Shown in pieces: positions 8,827-17,251 of a stretch of 54,489 nucleotides of DNA. The translations under genes and the position numbers were made by a program. Each line of letters begins with the position of its first letter. Position 1 is the stretch's first letter. Location of the stretch: NCBI GenBank assembly GCA_021201535.1, contig JAJQEU010000102.1, forward strand, positions 1 to 54,489, in the 5' to 3' direction. The notes beneath the pieces are model-generated. The model was not told the origin of the DNA. It ran no database searches and saw nothing but the letters and a program-made list of their open reading frames with translations. Source of the stretch: Clostridiales bacterium. GTDB lineage: Bacteria; Bacillota; Clostridia; Lachnospirales; Lachnospiraceae.

Positions 8827-9765
8827 TTGAAAAAGGGTGATTTGCTGAAACGTCTGCTTCAGATCGTGGTCGTGCTGATCGGTATCAGCTTCCTCACCTT
8901 CCTTCTGACCTACATAGCTCCGGGAGACCCCGTGACAGCGATGTATTCGGCGAGCGGCGTGACTCCCAGTGAGGAACTGATAGAACAGACCAGGGAGGCG
9001 CTGGGTCTGAATAAACCCTTTCTTGTACAATATTTCAACTGGATCCGGAATTGCCTGCATGGGGATTTCGGCACGTCATATGTGTTCAACAAACCGGTTC
9101 TGTCGCTGATGATGGCGCGGCTCGGGCCGACGCTGAAACTCACGCTGTGTTCTCTTATACTGATGCTTGCCATCTCGATTCCGCTTGGAATTCTGTCAGC
9201 GACCCACCGGGGAGACCCGATCGACTACTTTGTCCGTGGTTTCACGTTTCTCGGTGTGTCGATGCCGAATTTCTGGATCGGGCTTCTGCTGATGCTGGCT
9301 TTCTGTGTGAAACTGGGCTGGCTGCCGGTTGTATCGTCAGGACAGGGATTTGGCAAACTGATTCTGCCGTCCGTGACGCTTGCGATAGCGATGGCATCAA
9401 AGTATACAAGACAGGTGCGGACGGCGTTCCTGGAAGAACTGAACCAGGATTATGTCGTGGGGGCTCGCTGTCGCGGCATCAGGGAGAGTACGATCCTCTG
9501 GAAACATGTGCTGCCGAACTCGATGCTGCCACTTGTGACGATGCTCGGCCTGTCGCTCGGTTCACTGCTCGGCGGAACTGCGGTCGTGGAGGTAATCTTT
9601 TCGTATCCGGGACTTGGCAACATGGCTGTGACGGCAATCAGCTCCATGGACTACAATCTGGTGCAGGGTTATGTGCTCTGGATTGCACTGATCTACATGG
9701 TGATCAATCTGGCAGTAGATATCTCTTACGGATTCCTTGACCCCAGAATCAGAGAAAAGGTGTGA
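8827..9765 (+). CDS. ABC importer permease, DppB/NikB type
   Basis: A 312-residue inner-membrane permease with about six spans. The N-terminus has the DppB pattern with an early span ending in FLLTYIAPGDP. The EAA loop near ARCRGIRESTILWKHVLPN (about 220-240) contacts the ATPases. The TTG at 8827 is chosen because AGGAGG lies 8 bp upstream at 8813-8818. A longer reading from 8791 would place the Shine-Dalgarno inside the gene. It follows the binding protein and overlaps nothing. Confidence 0.9.
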   Translation: MKKGDLLKRLLQIVVVLIGISFLTFLLTYIAPGDPVTAMYSASGVTPSEELIEQTREALGLNKPFLVQYFNWIRNCLHGDFGTSYVFNKPVLSLMMARLGPTLKLTLCSLILMLAISIPLGILSATHRGDPIDYFVRGFTFLGVSMPNFWIGLLLMLAFCVKLGWLPVVSSGQGFGKLILPSVTLAIAMASKYTRQVRTAFLEELNQDYVVGARCRGIRESTILWKHVLPNSMLPLVTMLGLSLGSLLGGTAVVEVIFSYPGLGNMAVTAISSMDYNLVQGYVLWIALIYMVINLAVDISYGFLDPRIREKV

Positions 9766-9769
9766 GCTT

Positions 9770-10597
9770 ATGACTAATTTGAAAAAATCTGTAAAAAAGA
9801 ATCCGAGTTTCACTGTGTTCAGTATTCTTGCGATCGCCATTGTACTTGTTGCTGTCCTGGCGCCGGTAATCGCGACTCATGATCCCTATGAAACGGTACT
9901 CACCGATGCAGTGCAGGCGCCGAGCGCGGAGCACCTGTTCGGAACGGACAAGATGGGCAGGGATTTGTTTTCACGGGTGATTTACGGTGCGCGGACCTCC
10001 TTAAGCGCGGCGTTGATTCTGGTCGCTGTCATTGTGGTTGTCGGAACGACGCTCGGTATCATCGCAGGGTACCTGGGCGGAATCATCGATGCGGTGATCA
10101 TGAGAATTTCAGATATGATGATTTCCTTTCCGGGCATGGTGCTTGCGATCGCGGTTGCCGGTATCCTGGGCGCGAACATGCGTAATGCAATCATTGCCAT
10201 TGCGATCGTGAGCTGGACAAAATACGCCAGGATTTCGCGAAGTCTGGTATTGAAGATTCGGGGACGCGACTACATAGCGGCAGCACTGGTCACCGGTTCA
10301 AAGACTACCCGCATTTTATGGAGGTATATGCTCCCGAATGCGCTGCCCACGATTCTGATCACGGGTGCGACAGATATCGGCAGTATGATGCTGGAGATAG
10401 CGGGTCTGTCGTTTCTTGGTTTCGGCGCACAGTCGCCGACAGCGGAGTGGGGGTTAATGCTGAATGAAGGACGGGCCTATATGACGGCCGCGCCCTGGCT
10501 GATGATTTTTCCCGGTCTCGCAATATTTATCACAGTTGCCGTATTCAATCTGCTGGGTGACAGTCTGAGAGATGTACTTGATTCCGGATATGCTTAG
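9770..10597 (+). CDS. ABC importer permease, DppC/NikC type
   Basis: A 275-residue second permease. The family head is present: one span, then DPYETVLTDAVQAPSAEHLFGTDKMGRD (pattern HxFGTDxxGRD). The EAA loop IRGRDYIAAALVTG is followed by MLPNALPTILI. The ATG at 9770 lies 4 bp after the upstream stop, behind AAAGG, so translation is likely coupled with the DppB-type gene. It forms the transmembrane channel with its partner. Confidence 0.9.
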   Translation: MTNLKKSVKKNPSFTVFSILAIAIVLVAVLAPVIATHDPYETVLTDAVQAPSAEHLFGTDKMGRDLFSRVIYGARTSLSAALILVAVIVVVGTTLGIIAGYLGGIIDAVIMRISDMMISFPGMVLAIAVAGILGANMRNAIIAIAIVSWTKYARISRSLVLKIRGRDYIAAALVTGSKTTRILWRYMLPNALPTILITGATDIGSMMLEIAGLSFLGFGAQSPTAEWGLMLNEGRAYMTAAPWLMIFPGLAIFITVAVFNLLGDSLRDVLDSGYA

Positions 10598-10667
10598 GAA
10601 CTGTCCTGAAATAATATACACATCTTGTGCAGGTTATTTCATGACATTTCTTTTAGGAAGGAGCGCC

Positions 10668-11456
10668 ATGCTGGATATACAGAATATCTCGGTTACATAT
10701 GGAAAAAATTCCGCACCTGCGGTAGAAGATGTTGATTTTTCCATGAAGCAGGGTGAGATCGTCTCCATCGTGGGCGAGAGCGGAAGCGGAAAATCGACAG
10801 TGATCCGCGCGGTGCTCGGATGTCTGCCGGGCGGGGGCTATGTGAGTAAGGGCGATATACGGTTTGAGGGAAAATCATTGCCGGACTTTTCCCTGGAGGA
10901 GTGGAGAAACCTGCGCGGAACGGAGATATCCATGATTTTTCAGGATTCCGGCGCAATGATCAACCCGATCCGGCGGATCGGCACTCAGTATGTGGAATAT
11001 ATTCGAACCCATGAAAAAATGACAAAAAAAGAAGCGTGGGACAAGGGCGTGGATATGCTTGAAAAAATGCATCTGCCGGGTGGTGAGAATGTCATGAAGA
11101 GCTACCCCTTCCAGCTCTCCGGCGGTATGCGTCAGCGTGTCGGTATTGCGATGGCGATGACCTTCCGGCCGAAGCTTCTCCTGGGCGATGAGCCGACGAG
11201 CGCACTGGATGTTACGACACAGGCACAGATTGTGCGGCAGATGATGGAACTGCGTGATCAGTTCAATACCGGTATGATTGTAGTGACGCATAACCTGGGC
11301 GTAGCCGCTTACATGGCAGATCGGATCATCGTTATGAAGAACGGACGCGTGGTGGATATGGGAGACCGGGAGCAGATTCTGCATCATCCGTCAGATGCCT
11401 ATACAAGGGATCTGCTTGACAGTGTTCCTGCGATGGGAGGTTATCGGTTTGTCTGA
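10668..11456 (+). CDS. ABC importer ATPase, DppD/NikD type
   Basis: A 262-residue cytosolic ATPase. Walker A is VGESGSGKSTVIRAV (about 36-48), the signature LSGGMRQRVGIAMAM, and Walker B LLLGDEPTSALD, with the H-loop in VVTHNLGV. The ATG at 10668 has AGGAAGGAG directly upstream. It powers the two permeases together with the next ATPase. It lacks a clear C-terminal oligopeptide-family extension with cysteines, which is present in its partner. Confidence 0.92.
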   Translation: MLDIQNISVTYGKNSAPAVEDVDFSMKQGEIVSIVGESGSGKSTVIRAVLGCLPGGGYVSKGDIRFEGKSLPDFSLEEWRNLRGTEISMIFQDSGAMINPIRRIGTQYVEYIRTHEKMTKKEAWDKGVDMLEKMHLPGGENVMKSYPFQLSGGMRQRVGIAMAMTFRPKLLLGDEPTSALDVTTQAQIVRQMMELRDQFNTGMIVVTHNLGVAAYMADRIIVMKNGRVVDMGDREQILHHPSDAYTRDLLDSVPAMGGYRFV

Positions 11457-12396
11457 ACTGATCATGGAAGCAAAGCATGTGACAAAAAAATATCCGGCTT
11501 CCGGCGGACGGACTCTGACTGCCAATAACGACGTCAGCCTGAATATTTACAGGGGGAAGACGCTGGGCATTGTGGGGGAGAGCGGTTGCGGCAAAAGCAC
11601 ATTCATGCGGATGGCGATTTCCCTGGAGGAACCGACGGAAGGAGATATTCTCTACCACGGAAAGAGTATCATTGGTTTAAAGGGTGAGATGCTGCGCAGG
11701 CACAGGCAGAATATTCAGATGGTGTTTCAGGATCCGATGGCTGCTTTTAATCCGAGGATGAAAGTGATGGATATCATCTGCGAGCCGCTGATGAATTTCA
11801 AACGCATGAAAAGGAGCGAAAAAAAGGAGGTAAGCAGAAAATACCTGGAGCTCGTGGAACTGCCGGGAGATTTCGCGCAGCGATACCCTCACAATATGAG
11901 CGGCGGACAGAGACAGCGAGTCGGTATCGCGCGGGCGCTGGCTCTGGAGCCGGAGATTATCCTCTGCGATGAGGCGACGAGCGCATTGGATGTGTCTGTG
12001 CAGAAAACGATCATAGAACTGCTCGTGAAGCTTCAGAAAGAAAAGGATATCGCGATTGCCTTTATCTGCCATGACATGGCGCTTATTCAGTCCTTTGCGC
12101 ACCAGGTCGCCGTTATGTATCTGGGGAACATTGTCGAGGTGATGCCCGGAACGAGTGTCAGCGCGGATGCAAGGCACCCCTATACACAGGCAATGATTGG
12201 ATCGATCTTCGACCTGAATATGGATTTTTCGAAACCGATTAAGAGTATTGACAGCGAGACTCCGAGTCCACTGGACATGCCTGTCGGCTGCCCGTTTCAG
12301 AACCGTTGTGACCGATGTATGGAGATTTGTAAAAAGGAGCGTCCATTGTTAAAGCATGTGGCGGAAGATCATCAGGTGGCGTGCCACCTTTTTTAA
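11449..12396 (+). CDS. ABC importer ATPase, DppF/NikE type
   Basis: A 315-residue ATPase with Walker A VGESGCGKSTFMRMA, signature MSGGQRQRVGIARAL and Walker B IILCDEATSALDVS. The C-terminal oligopeptide-transporter extension carries four clustered cysteines (CPFQNRCDRCMEIC), as in Dpp/Opp F subunits. The TTG at 11449 has GGAGG 8 bp upstream and overlaps the previous stop by 8 nt, which fits translational coupling. The ATG at 11464 is the alternative start. Confidence 0.9.
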   Translation: MSELIMEAKHVTKKYPASGGRTLTANNDVSLNIYRGKTLGIVGESGCGKSTFMRMAISLEEPTEGDILYHGKSIIGLKGEMLRRHRQNIQMVFQDPMAAFNPRMKVMDIICEPLMNFKRMKRSEKKEVSRKYLELVELPGDFAQRYPHNMSGGQRQRVGIARALALEPEIILCDEATSALDVSVQKTIIELLVKLQKEKDIAIAFICHDMALIQSFAHQVAVMYLGNIVEVMPGTSVSADARHPYTQAMIGSIFDLNMDFSKPIKSIDSETPSPLDMPVGCPFQNRCDRCMEICKKERPLLKHVAEDHQVACHLF

Positions 12397-12417
12397 ACAT
12401 CAGGAGGAGGTAGAGAA

Positions 12418-13650
12418 GTGAAAAAACGGTGGAGTATTCTTCTGATAGCCGCGCTCATTCTGTCGTTGACAGCCTGCGGTGTTTCGCCTGACGCGGCGAC
12501 TGATTCGAAAACTACACATGTGATTGGCGTCGCGGTTTACAGCGCGTCTGATCCGGAGCTTTCGATGTTTTACACATATTACCGTGATTATATCGCGGAG
12601 AGCTTCCCGGTGGAATTTATCATTTCCGAGAATCTGGATACCCTGGAGGACGAGATTGCCTTTGCTGAGACTGTGAAGAAGGCGGGAGGAGAGGGTATCA
12701 TCTCCTTTTACACGACGGATCTCGCGGCAATTGTGGAGAACTGTGCGGAGAATGAGCTTTATTATGTGCAGGGTTCCGGCTCAATCAGCGATGAGGAGTT
12801 CAATTCTGTGAAGGACAATTCCTGGTATCTGGGAGTGATCGGTCCGGACAATGAGGAAGAATTTGACGCCGGACGGGAGATGGCGGCGGATTTTATCGCT
12901 GATGGCGCGACATCGTTTCTGATCGTCAGCGGCGGCGCGGGTAATATGGCGAACTATATGCACTACATGCGCGTCGCAGGTATGCTGTATCAGATACAGG
13001 AATCCTTCGGCCTGAATTATGCGGAAGATCCGGAAAAACTGGCGCAGGCGACGGAGTTGACGTCGGTCAGAACGGACAACGAGGAAGTGACGATTGTGAT
13101 CAGTCCGGGATACGTGTCCGCAGACGAGGGGTGTGATAATCTGCTCACGGCGCTGGATGCCGGTGATTATGATGCTTTGCTGTCGGCGATGGGTCTCAGC
13201 AGTGTTTTTGATGAGATGTCGGAGCGTATCTCACCGGATACGCCTCTCATGAAGATCGGCGTGGTGGACTGCTTTTCTCAGGAAAATTACGACGCATTTA
13301 CGGATACGGCGGCGAACGGATATGGAATGCTGCATTATGTGAAAGGCAAATATGCCTCTATGGCTGCGCCGGCTTTTGTTGCAATCTTTAACGCAGTCGA
13401 GGGCGATGCTGAACTGGTGAATCCGGACGGAGAGGCGTTCCGGCTGTACCAGAGTTACTGGACAGCGGCGAGTGAGTCGGAGTACGCGGAGCTGTTCGGG
13501 TACACACAGAGTATATATGAGAATGCGTACAGCGCGACGGATATGATGAATGTTATTCGCTCTTACAATGAAGACGCGACGTATGAAGCGTTTACAGAAC
13601 TTGCAGGGAACAGCGACATTGAGTCCGTAAGGGCAAGACTGGGAAAATAA
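12418..13650 (+). CDS. periplasmic-binding-protein-like lipoprotein of unknown ligand
   Basis: A 410-residue lipoprotein. The GTG at 12418 follows AGGAGGAGG, and the signal peptide ends in a LTACG lipobox near residue 20. The mature part begins THVIGVAVYSASDPE and shows alternating beta-alpha character reminiscent of type-I (sugar/BMP-like) binding proteins, but I could not assign a named family with confidence. It is 22 bp downstream of the DppF-type ATPase and probably co-transcribed. Two unrelated binding proteins in one importer operon is odd; this one may be a sensor or an auxiliary ligand carrier. Confidence 0.7.
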   Translation: MKKRWSILLIAALILSLTACGVSPDAATDSKTTHVIGVAVYSASDPELSMFYTYYRDYIAESFPVEFIISENLDTLEDEIAFAETVKKAGGEGIISFYTTDLAAIVENCAENELYYVQGSGSISDEEFNSVKDNSWYLGVIGPDNEEEFDAGREMAADFIADGATSFLIVSGGAGNMANYMHYMRVAGMLYQIQESFGLNYAEDPEKLAQATELTSVRTDNEEVTIVISPGYVSADEGCDNLLTALDAGDYDALLSAMGLSSVFDEMSERISPDTPLMKIGVVDCFSQENYDAFTDTAANGYGMLHYVKGKYASMAAPAFVAIFNAVEGDAELVNPDGEAFRLYQSYWTAASESEYAELFGYTQSIYENAYSATDMMNVIRSYNEDATYEAFTELAGNSDIESVRARLGK

Positions 13651-13681
13651 AAATACATGGGTAAAATCATATAAATGAGTC

Positions 13682-13710
13682 TTTACACAATGCCATATTT
13701 TTTTTATAAT
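13682..13710 (+). promoter_or_regulatory. sigma-A-type promoter for the DUF1934-murI unit
   Basis: TTTACA at 13682-13687 and TATAAT at 13705-13710 are separated by exactly 17 bp. The promoter lies 77 bp upstream of the 13787 start, after the stop of the preceding lipoprotein. Confidence 0.75.
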
Positions 13711-13786
13711 GAACCGGCAAAGGGACGAAGCACAGAGAAGATATGCCGGATGCATATGACATCAGAACAGGTGCAGACAGATAATC

Positions 13787-14287
13787 ATGACGAGAGAAGT
13801 ATGGATATCCATTCGCGGACTTCAAAATGTGGGTGCGGATGAGCAGGAACCGGTGGAAATTGTTTCCGCCGGTACATATTATAATCGAAACGGAAAGCAT
13901 TATATTCTGTATGATACCGTGGAAGAGGATTCTGATTCAGCAACGCCGAACATGATCAAAATCAGTCCGGATCATGTGGAATTAACCAGAAAAGGCAGTC
14001 ACGCAGTCCGCATGGATTTCCGGCAGGGCATCCGCACATTGACAGAGTATCCGACCCCCTGCGGTCCATTGCTTCTTGGTATAACGACCGGTTTCGTACA
14101 AGTCAGTGAGACGGAACATTCGGATGGTGAGATGGAGGGGCAGACTGGTGAGATGGAGCGTCAGACTGCCGGGAAGGAGGGTCAGATCAATGTCCGGATG
14201 GAATATACGCTGGACACGGATGGGGATCGGATGGCGGACTGTGAGCTTCTGATACGGATCAGATCCCGCACGAAAGATCAGGAATGA
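13787..14287 (+). CDS. DUF1934 domain protein (YwiB-like)
   Basis: A 166-residue small beta-barrel protein of the DUF1934 family, known from Bacillus YwiB. Its biochemical role is not established. The family core is visible: an N-terminal beta strand, then YYNRNGKHYILYDT, VRMDFRQGIRTLTEYPTPCGPLLLGI, and a late strand with VRMEYTLDTDG. Residues about 110-132 hold a short acidic/glutamine-rich repeat (GEMEGQTGEMERQT, then AGKEGQ) that appears inserted in a loop. The gene directly precedes murI and is likely in the same transcript from the promoter at 13682. Confidence 0.82.
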   Translation: MTREVWISIRGLQNVGADEQEPVEIVSAGTYYNRNGKHYILYDTVEEDSDSATPNMIKISPDHVELTRKGSHAVRMDFRQGIRTLTEYPTPCGPLLLGITTGFVQVSETEHSDGEMEGQTGEMERQTAGKEGQINVRMEYTLDTDGDRMADCELLIRIRSRTKDQE

Positions 14288-14355
14288 CTTGCTTCGGGGG
14301 ATACAGCTCTGTTCAGTTGAAGAAATTTGTTGAGACAAAGGAGACTTAATAAGTA

Positions 14356-15180
14356 ATGGAAGATATAAAATATGCACCCATCGGCGTATTTGATTCAGGC
14401 GTGGGCGGACTGACTGTGGCAAGGGAGATCATGCGCCAGATCCCGTATGAGAGAATCATTTATTTCGGGGATACGGCCCGCGTTCCTTACGGCAGCAAAT
14501 CACAGGATACGATCATCCGGTTTTCACGCCAGATCGTACACTTTTTAAAGACAAAGGGCGTGAAGGCGGTCGTGGTCGCGTGCAATACCGCCAGCGCGCT
14601 GGCACTCGAGACCCTGCAGCCGGAGCTGGATATCCCGGTGATCGGTGTCGTGACCCCGGGGGCGAAGGTGGCTGCGGAGACGACTGTAAACGGAAAGATC
14701 GGCGTGATCGCCACGGAGAGCACGATCGAGAGTCAGTTATATACGAAGGTGATTCGCTCTCACAACCCGCGGGCGCAGGTGTTCGGAAAGGCGTGTCCAC
14801 TGTTCTGCCCGCTGGTGGAGGAGGGATGGCTGAAGGACCCGGTGACCGTGGAGGTGGCAAACCGTTATCTGGAGCCGCTTCTGGCTACGGGGATTGATAC
14901 GCTTGTTATGGGATGTACTCATTATCCGTTGCTGCGCGGCACGCTGCAGCAGATCATGGGAGAGAAGGTGACACTGGTGAATCCCGCTTATGAGACCGCG
15001 CGGGAACTGAAATGTCTGCTGGAGGAGGAGGGCATCGCCAATGACGGCATGATGTCCGTCCGGGAAAATATGCATCAGTTCTATGTCAGTGACGCCGCGA
15101 ATAAGTTCCGGCAGTTCGCCAATTCGATTCTTCCGTTTGGCGTGGACACGACACAGCTGATACATATAGAGGATTATTAG
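14356..15180 (+). CDS. murI: glutamate racemase
   Basis: A 274-residue enzyme that interconverts L- and D-glutamate for peptidoglycan; cytosolic and cofactor-independent. Both catalytic cysteines are present in VVACNTASA (about 76) and VMGCTHYPLL (about 187). The N-terminal IGVFDSGVGGLTV and the YFGDTARVPYGSKS segment bind substrate. Length matches the family. A weak AAGGAG site precedes the ATG at 14356. A bidirectional terminator at 15201-15236 closes the unit against the convergent gene. Confidence 0.96.
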   Translation: MEDIKYAPIGVFDSGVGGLTVAREIMRQIPYERIIYFGDTARVPYGSKSQDTIIRFSRQIVHFLKTKGVKAVVVACNTASALALETLQPELDIPVIGVVTPGAKVAAETTVNGKIGVIATESTIESQLYTKVIRSHNPRAQVFGKACPLFCPLVEEGWLKDPVTVEVANRYLEPLLATGIDTLVMGCTHYPLLRGTLQQIMGEKVTLVNPAYETARELKCLLEEEGIANDGMMSVRENMHQFYVSDAANKFRQFANSILPFGVDTTQLIHIEDY

Positions 15181-15200
15181 AAAAAAATCAAAAATAAAAT

Positions 15201-15236
15201 AACCGGAGAGACTGCTGCAGTCTGCTCCGGTTTTTG
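15201..15236 (+). terminator. bidirectional terminator between convergent genes
   Basis: The stem AACCGGAG...CTCCGGTT has an inner GACTGCTGCAGTC palindrome, a T run on the plus strand and a TATTTTATTTTT tract on the minus strand. It separates murI from the minus-strand gene that ends at 15238. Confidence 0.85.
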
Positions 15237-15237
15237 T

Positions 15238-15681
15238 TTAACGTCCGCCCGTGAATCGGGAAAGGAATCCCTTTTTCTTTTCCAGCTTGTCCAGAGGTCC
15301 GCGGATGCCGCGCACATCCGTGATGTAGATACCGGATACGGTAGCCTTGACTTCTTTTTTTACGGGAATGTAATCATAGATATCATCGTCCGCCACCATG
15401 GTAAAGATCTTCGGTCCGATCTTTACCTTTACGATCGGGAGTCTGGCACGTTTGGCGTACCAGGGGGTCTCATCGATCACCTTCTGTGGAAGACCGGACT
15501 CCTTCAGCTTCATTTTCTTTTTATCTATGATGAGCATGGTGCAGTTCTGCTTCATCTGGTCGATCGCTGCCTGCTGCTCATCCCGCTTCTTTTCATTCCG
15601 CTTCGCCAGTAAATACAGTGCTATGATCAGTGCGACAAGTATCGCTGCGACAACAATAACTAAGATAATTCTGGTGTTCAC
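15238..15681 (-). CDS. small membrane-anchored protein of unknown function
   Basis: A 147-residue protein with one N-terminal membrane segment (about 4-26), a charged stretch containing KRNEKKRDEQQAAIDQ likely to be helical, and a C-terminal region with PIVKVKIGPKIFTMVADDDIYDYIPVKKEVKA that looks beta-rich. I recognise it only as a conserved-looking hypothetical of Lachnospiraceae type and assign no function. It is transcribed convergently with murI and divergently from the downstream foldase gene. Confidence 0.75.
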   Translation of the reverse strand: MNTRIILVIVVAAILVALIIALYLLAKRNEKKRDEQQAAIDQMKQNCTMLIIDKKKMKLKESGLPQKVIDETPWYAKRARLPIVKVKIGPKIFTMVADDDIYDYIPVKKEVKATVSGIYITDVRGIRGPLDKLEKKKGFLSRFTGGR

Positions 15682-15898
15682 AAATCCGCCTCCTGTGTTC
15701 TATGATGTAGGCCCGGAATCTTCCGGATACCTGCTTTTGCGGCTGATTTTCTGTCTGTTGCACACAAACTCAAAATCAATCTGCTATATTCTAGCATTTA
15801 ATATATAAAATTACAAGAAGAATCTCTTTTCTTTTTTCGGAAAATGTGTTATGGTAGAGGACAGTTATGTAATAACGAAACAGAAAGGAAAGCAAACC

Positions 15899-17059
15899 AT
15901 GAAGAAAAAATTGGCGGCACTTTTAGTCTGTGCCATGGCGGGAGCGGCGATATTGGGGGGTTGCGGCTCAGATGAGACAGTCGACAGCGCGTCGGCGGAA
16001 TCAGAGGGAGAAGTGATCACGGCGGCGACGGTTCTGGCAGCTACAGATTATGACGTGGCGGACTATGTCACTCTGATGGACGGGTATATGAATCTGTCCG
16101 TGGAGATCAGTTCTGATTATGAAGTGACAGACGAGGATGTACAGGAGTATATCGAGTCCTATGTACTCGCTTATTATCCGATGTATGTGGAGTCGGACAA
16201 GACGACGGTTGAGGACGGCGATATCGTGAATATCGATTATGTCGGTACGATGGACGGCGAGGAGTTTGACGGCGGTTCTGCGGAGGATTACGATCTTACG
16301 ATCGGTTCCGACACCTTTATTGACGGATTTGAGGACGGCCTGATCGGTGTTGAGGTCGGCAGCACCGTTGATCTGAATCTTACCTTCCCGGATGATTACT
16401 CGACGGAGGAGCTGGCGGGACAGGCCGTTGTATTTACGGTGACAGTCAACAGTATTGTGGAGGAGCAGACACTGACATATGATGAGATGACGGACGAGTA
16501 TGTGGAGAGTACTTTCAGTTCCTACGGATTTTCTACGGTGGATGATCTGATTGAGGATATCACGTCCAGCCTGGAGAGCTCGTATGAGAGCAGTAAGGAG
16601 TCCGAGATTCAGACCGAAGTGATGGCGCAGCTCGAGGAGGGATGTACCGTGACGCTGCCGGATGGTCTGCTGGATGAGAGAGTTGAGTCCACGATAGCCG
16701 ATATCCAGTCTTACGCGGAAGATTATGATATGGAGTATGTGGATTATATCTCCAGCTACTACGGATACGATGATGAGGATGAGTTTTATGACTATGTTTA
16801 TGAGACGCTTGAAGAACAGCTGATTGAGGAGCTGATTCTGGAGGCAATCGTAGCGGATCAGGATATCTCCATCTCAACGGCGGATCTGGCGGAGTTCGTA
16901 AACAGCTATGTAGAGTATTACGGATATGATGACGAGGAGGCTTTCTATGAGGCATACGGCGGAGAGGCTTATGTACAGCTGGGATATGCGGAAAACCGCG
17001 CGCTGAATGTCGTGATGGAAGCGGCCGAGGTTACGGTTGCTGAGTCGACGGAGGAGTAG
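15899..17059 (+). CDS. secreted FKBP-type peptidyl-prolyl isomerase with trigger-factor-like C-terminus
   Basis: A 386-residue lipoprotein whose lipobox GGCGS places the cysteine near residue 22. An acidic linker is followed by an FKBP/trigger-factor PPIase domain (about 100-200) with VNIDYVGTMDGEEFDGGSAEDYDLTIGS split across its strands and a GFEDGLIGVEVGS motif. The C-terminal helical part resembles the trigger-factor chaperone domain and has many acidic and tyrosine residues. A cell-surface foldase is the likely role, an analogue of PrsA built on trigger factor. The ATG at 15899 is used because AAAGGAAAGC lies just upstream and it begins the signal peptide; an earlier in-frame ATG at 15851 would add an unlikely leader. 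Confidence 0.82.
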   Translation: MKKKLAALLVCAMAGAAILGGCGSDETVDSASAESEGEVITAATVLAATDYDVADYVTLMDGYMNLSVEISSDYEVTDEDVQEYIESYVLAYYPMYVESDKTTVEDGDIVNIDYVGTMDGEEFDGGSAEDYDLTIGSDTFIDGFEDGLIGVEVGSTVDLNLTFPDDYSTEELAGQAVVFTVTVNSIVEEQTLTYDEMTDEYVESTFSSYGFSTVDDLIEDITSSLESSYESSKESEIQTEVMAQLEEGCTVTLPDGLLDERVESTIADIQSYAEDYDMEYVDYISSYYGYDDEDEFYDYVYETLEEQLIEELILEAIVADQDISISTADLAEFVNSYVEYYGYDDEEAFYEAYGGEAYVQLGYAENRALNVVMEAAEVTVAESTEE

Positions 17060-17106
17060 TCCGGCAGATGAATTCTGTAAGAAAATGAATTGGAACTGAT
17101 ACGAGA

Positions 17107-17141
17107 AGGGCGATTGTGAGCTTTACGCTTCGCAGTCGCCT
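17107..17141 (+). terminator. possible terminator hairpin after the foldase gene
   Basis: GGCGATTGTGAGC and GCTTCGCAGTCGCC pair imperfectly around a TTTAC loop and are followed by only three T residues. It sits directly before the repeat at 17141. Termination activity is uncertain. Confidence 0.45.
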
Positions 17142-17175
17142 TTCATGGATGTTGGCGCGCTGCGACAGCAGCGCA
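17141..17175 (+). repeat. dispersed hairpin repeat, copy A
   Basis: The core GCGCTGC-GACA-GCAGCGC is palindromic and preceded by TTTCATGGATGTTGGC. A near-identical copy lies at 24871-24905 and a weaker one at 5482-5507. This copy is intergenic, upstream of recJ. Confidence 0.6.
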
Positions 17176-17251
17176 AGCATGTTTACTGCAGATATGGATA
17201 TCTTTCGCTTTTGTGTTACACGGCCGGATGAAAGAAAGGTGTGAGGATAAT

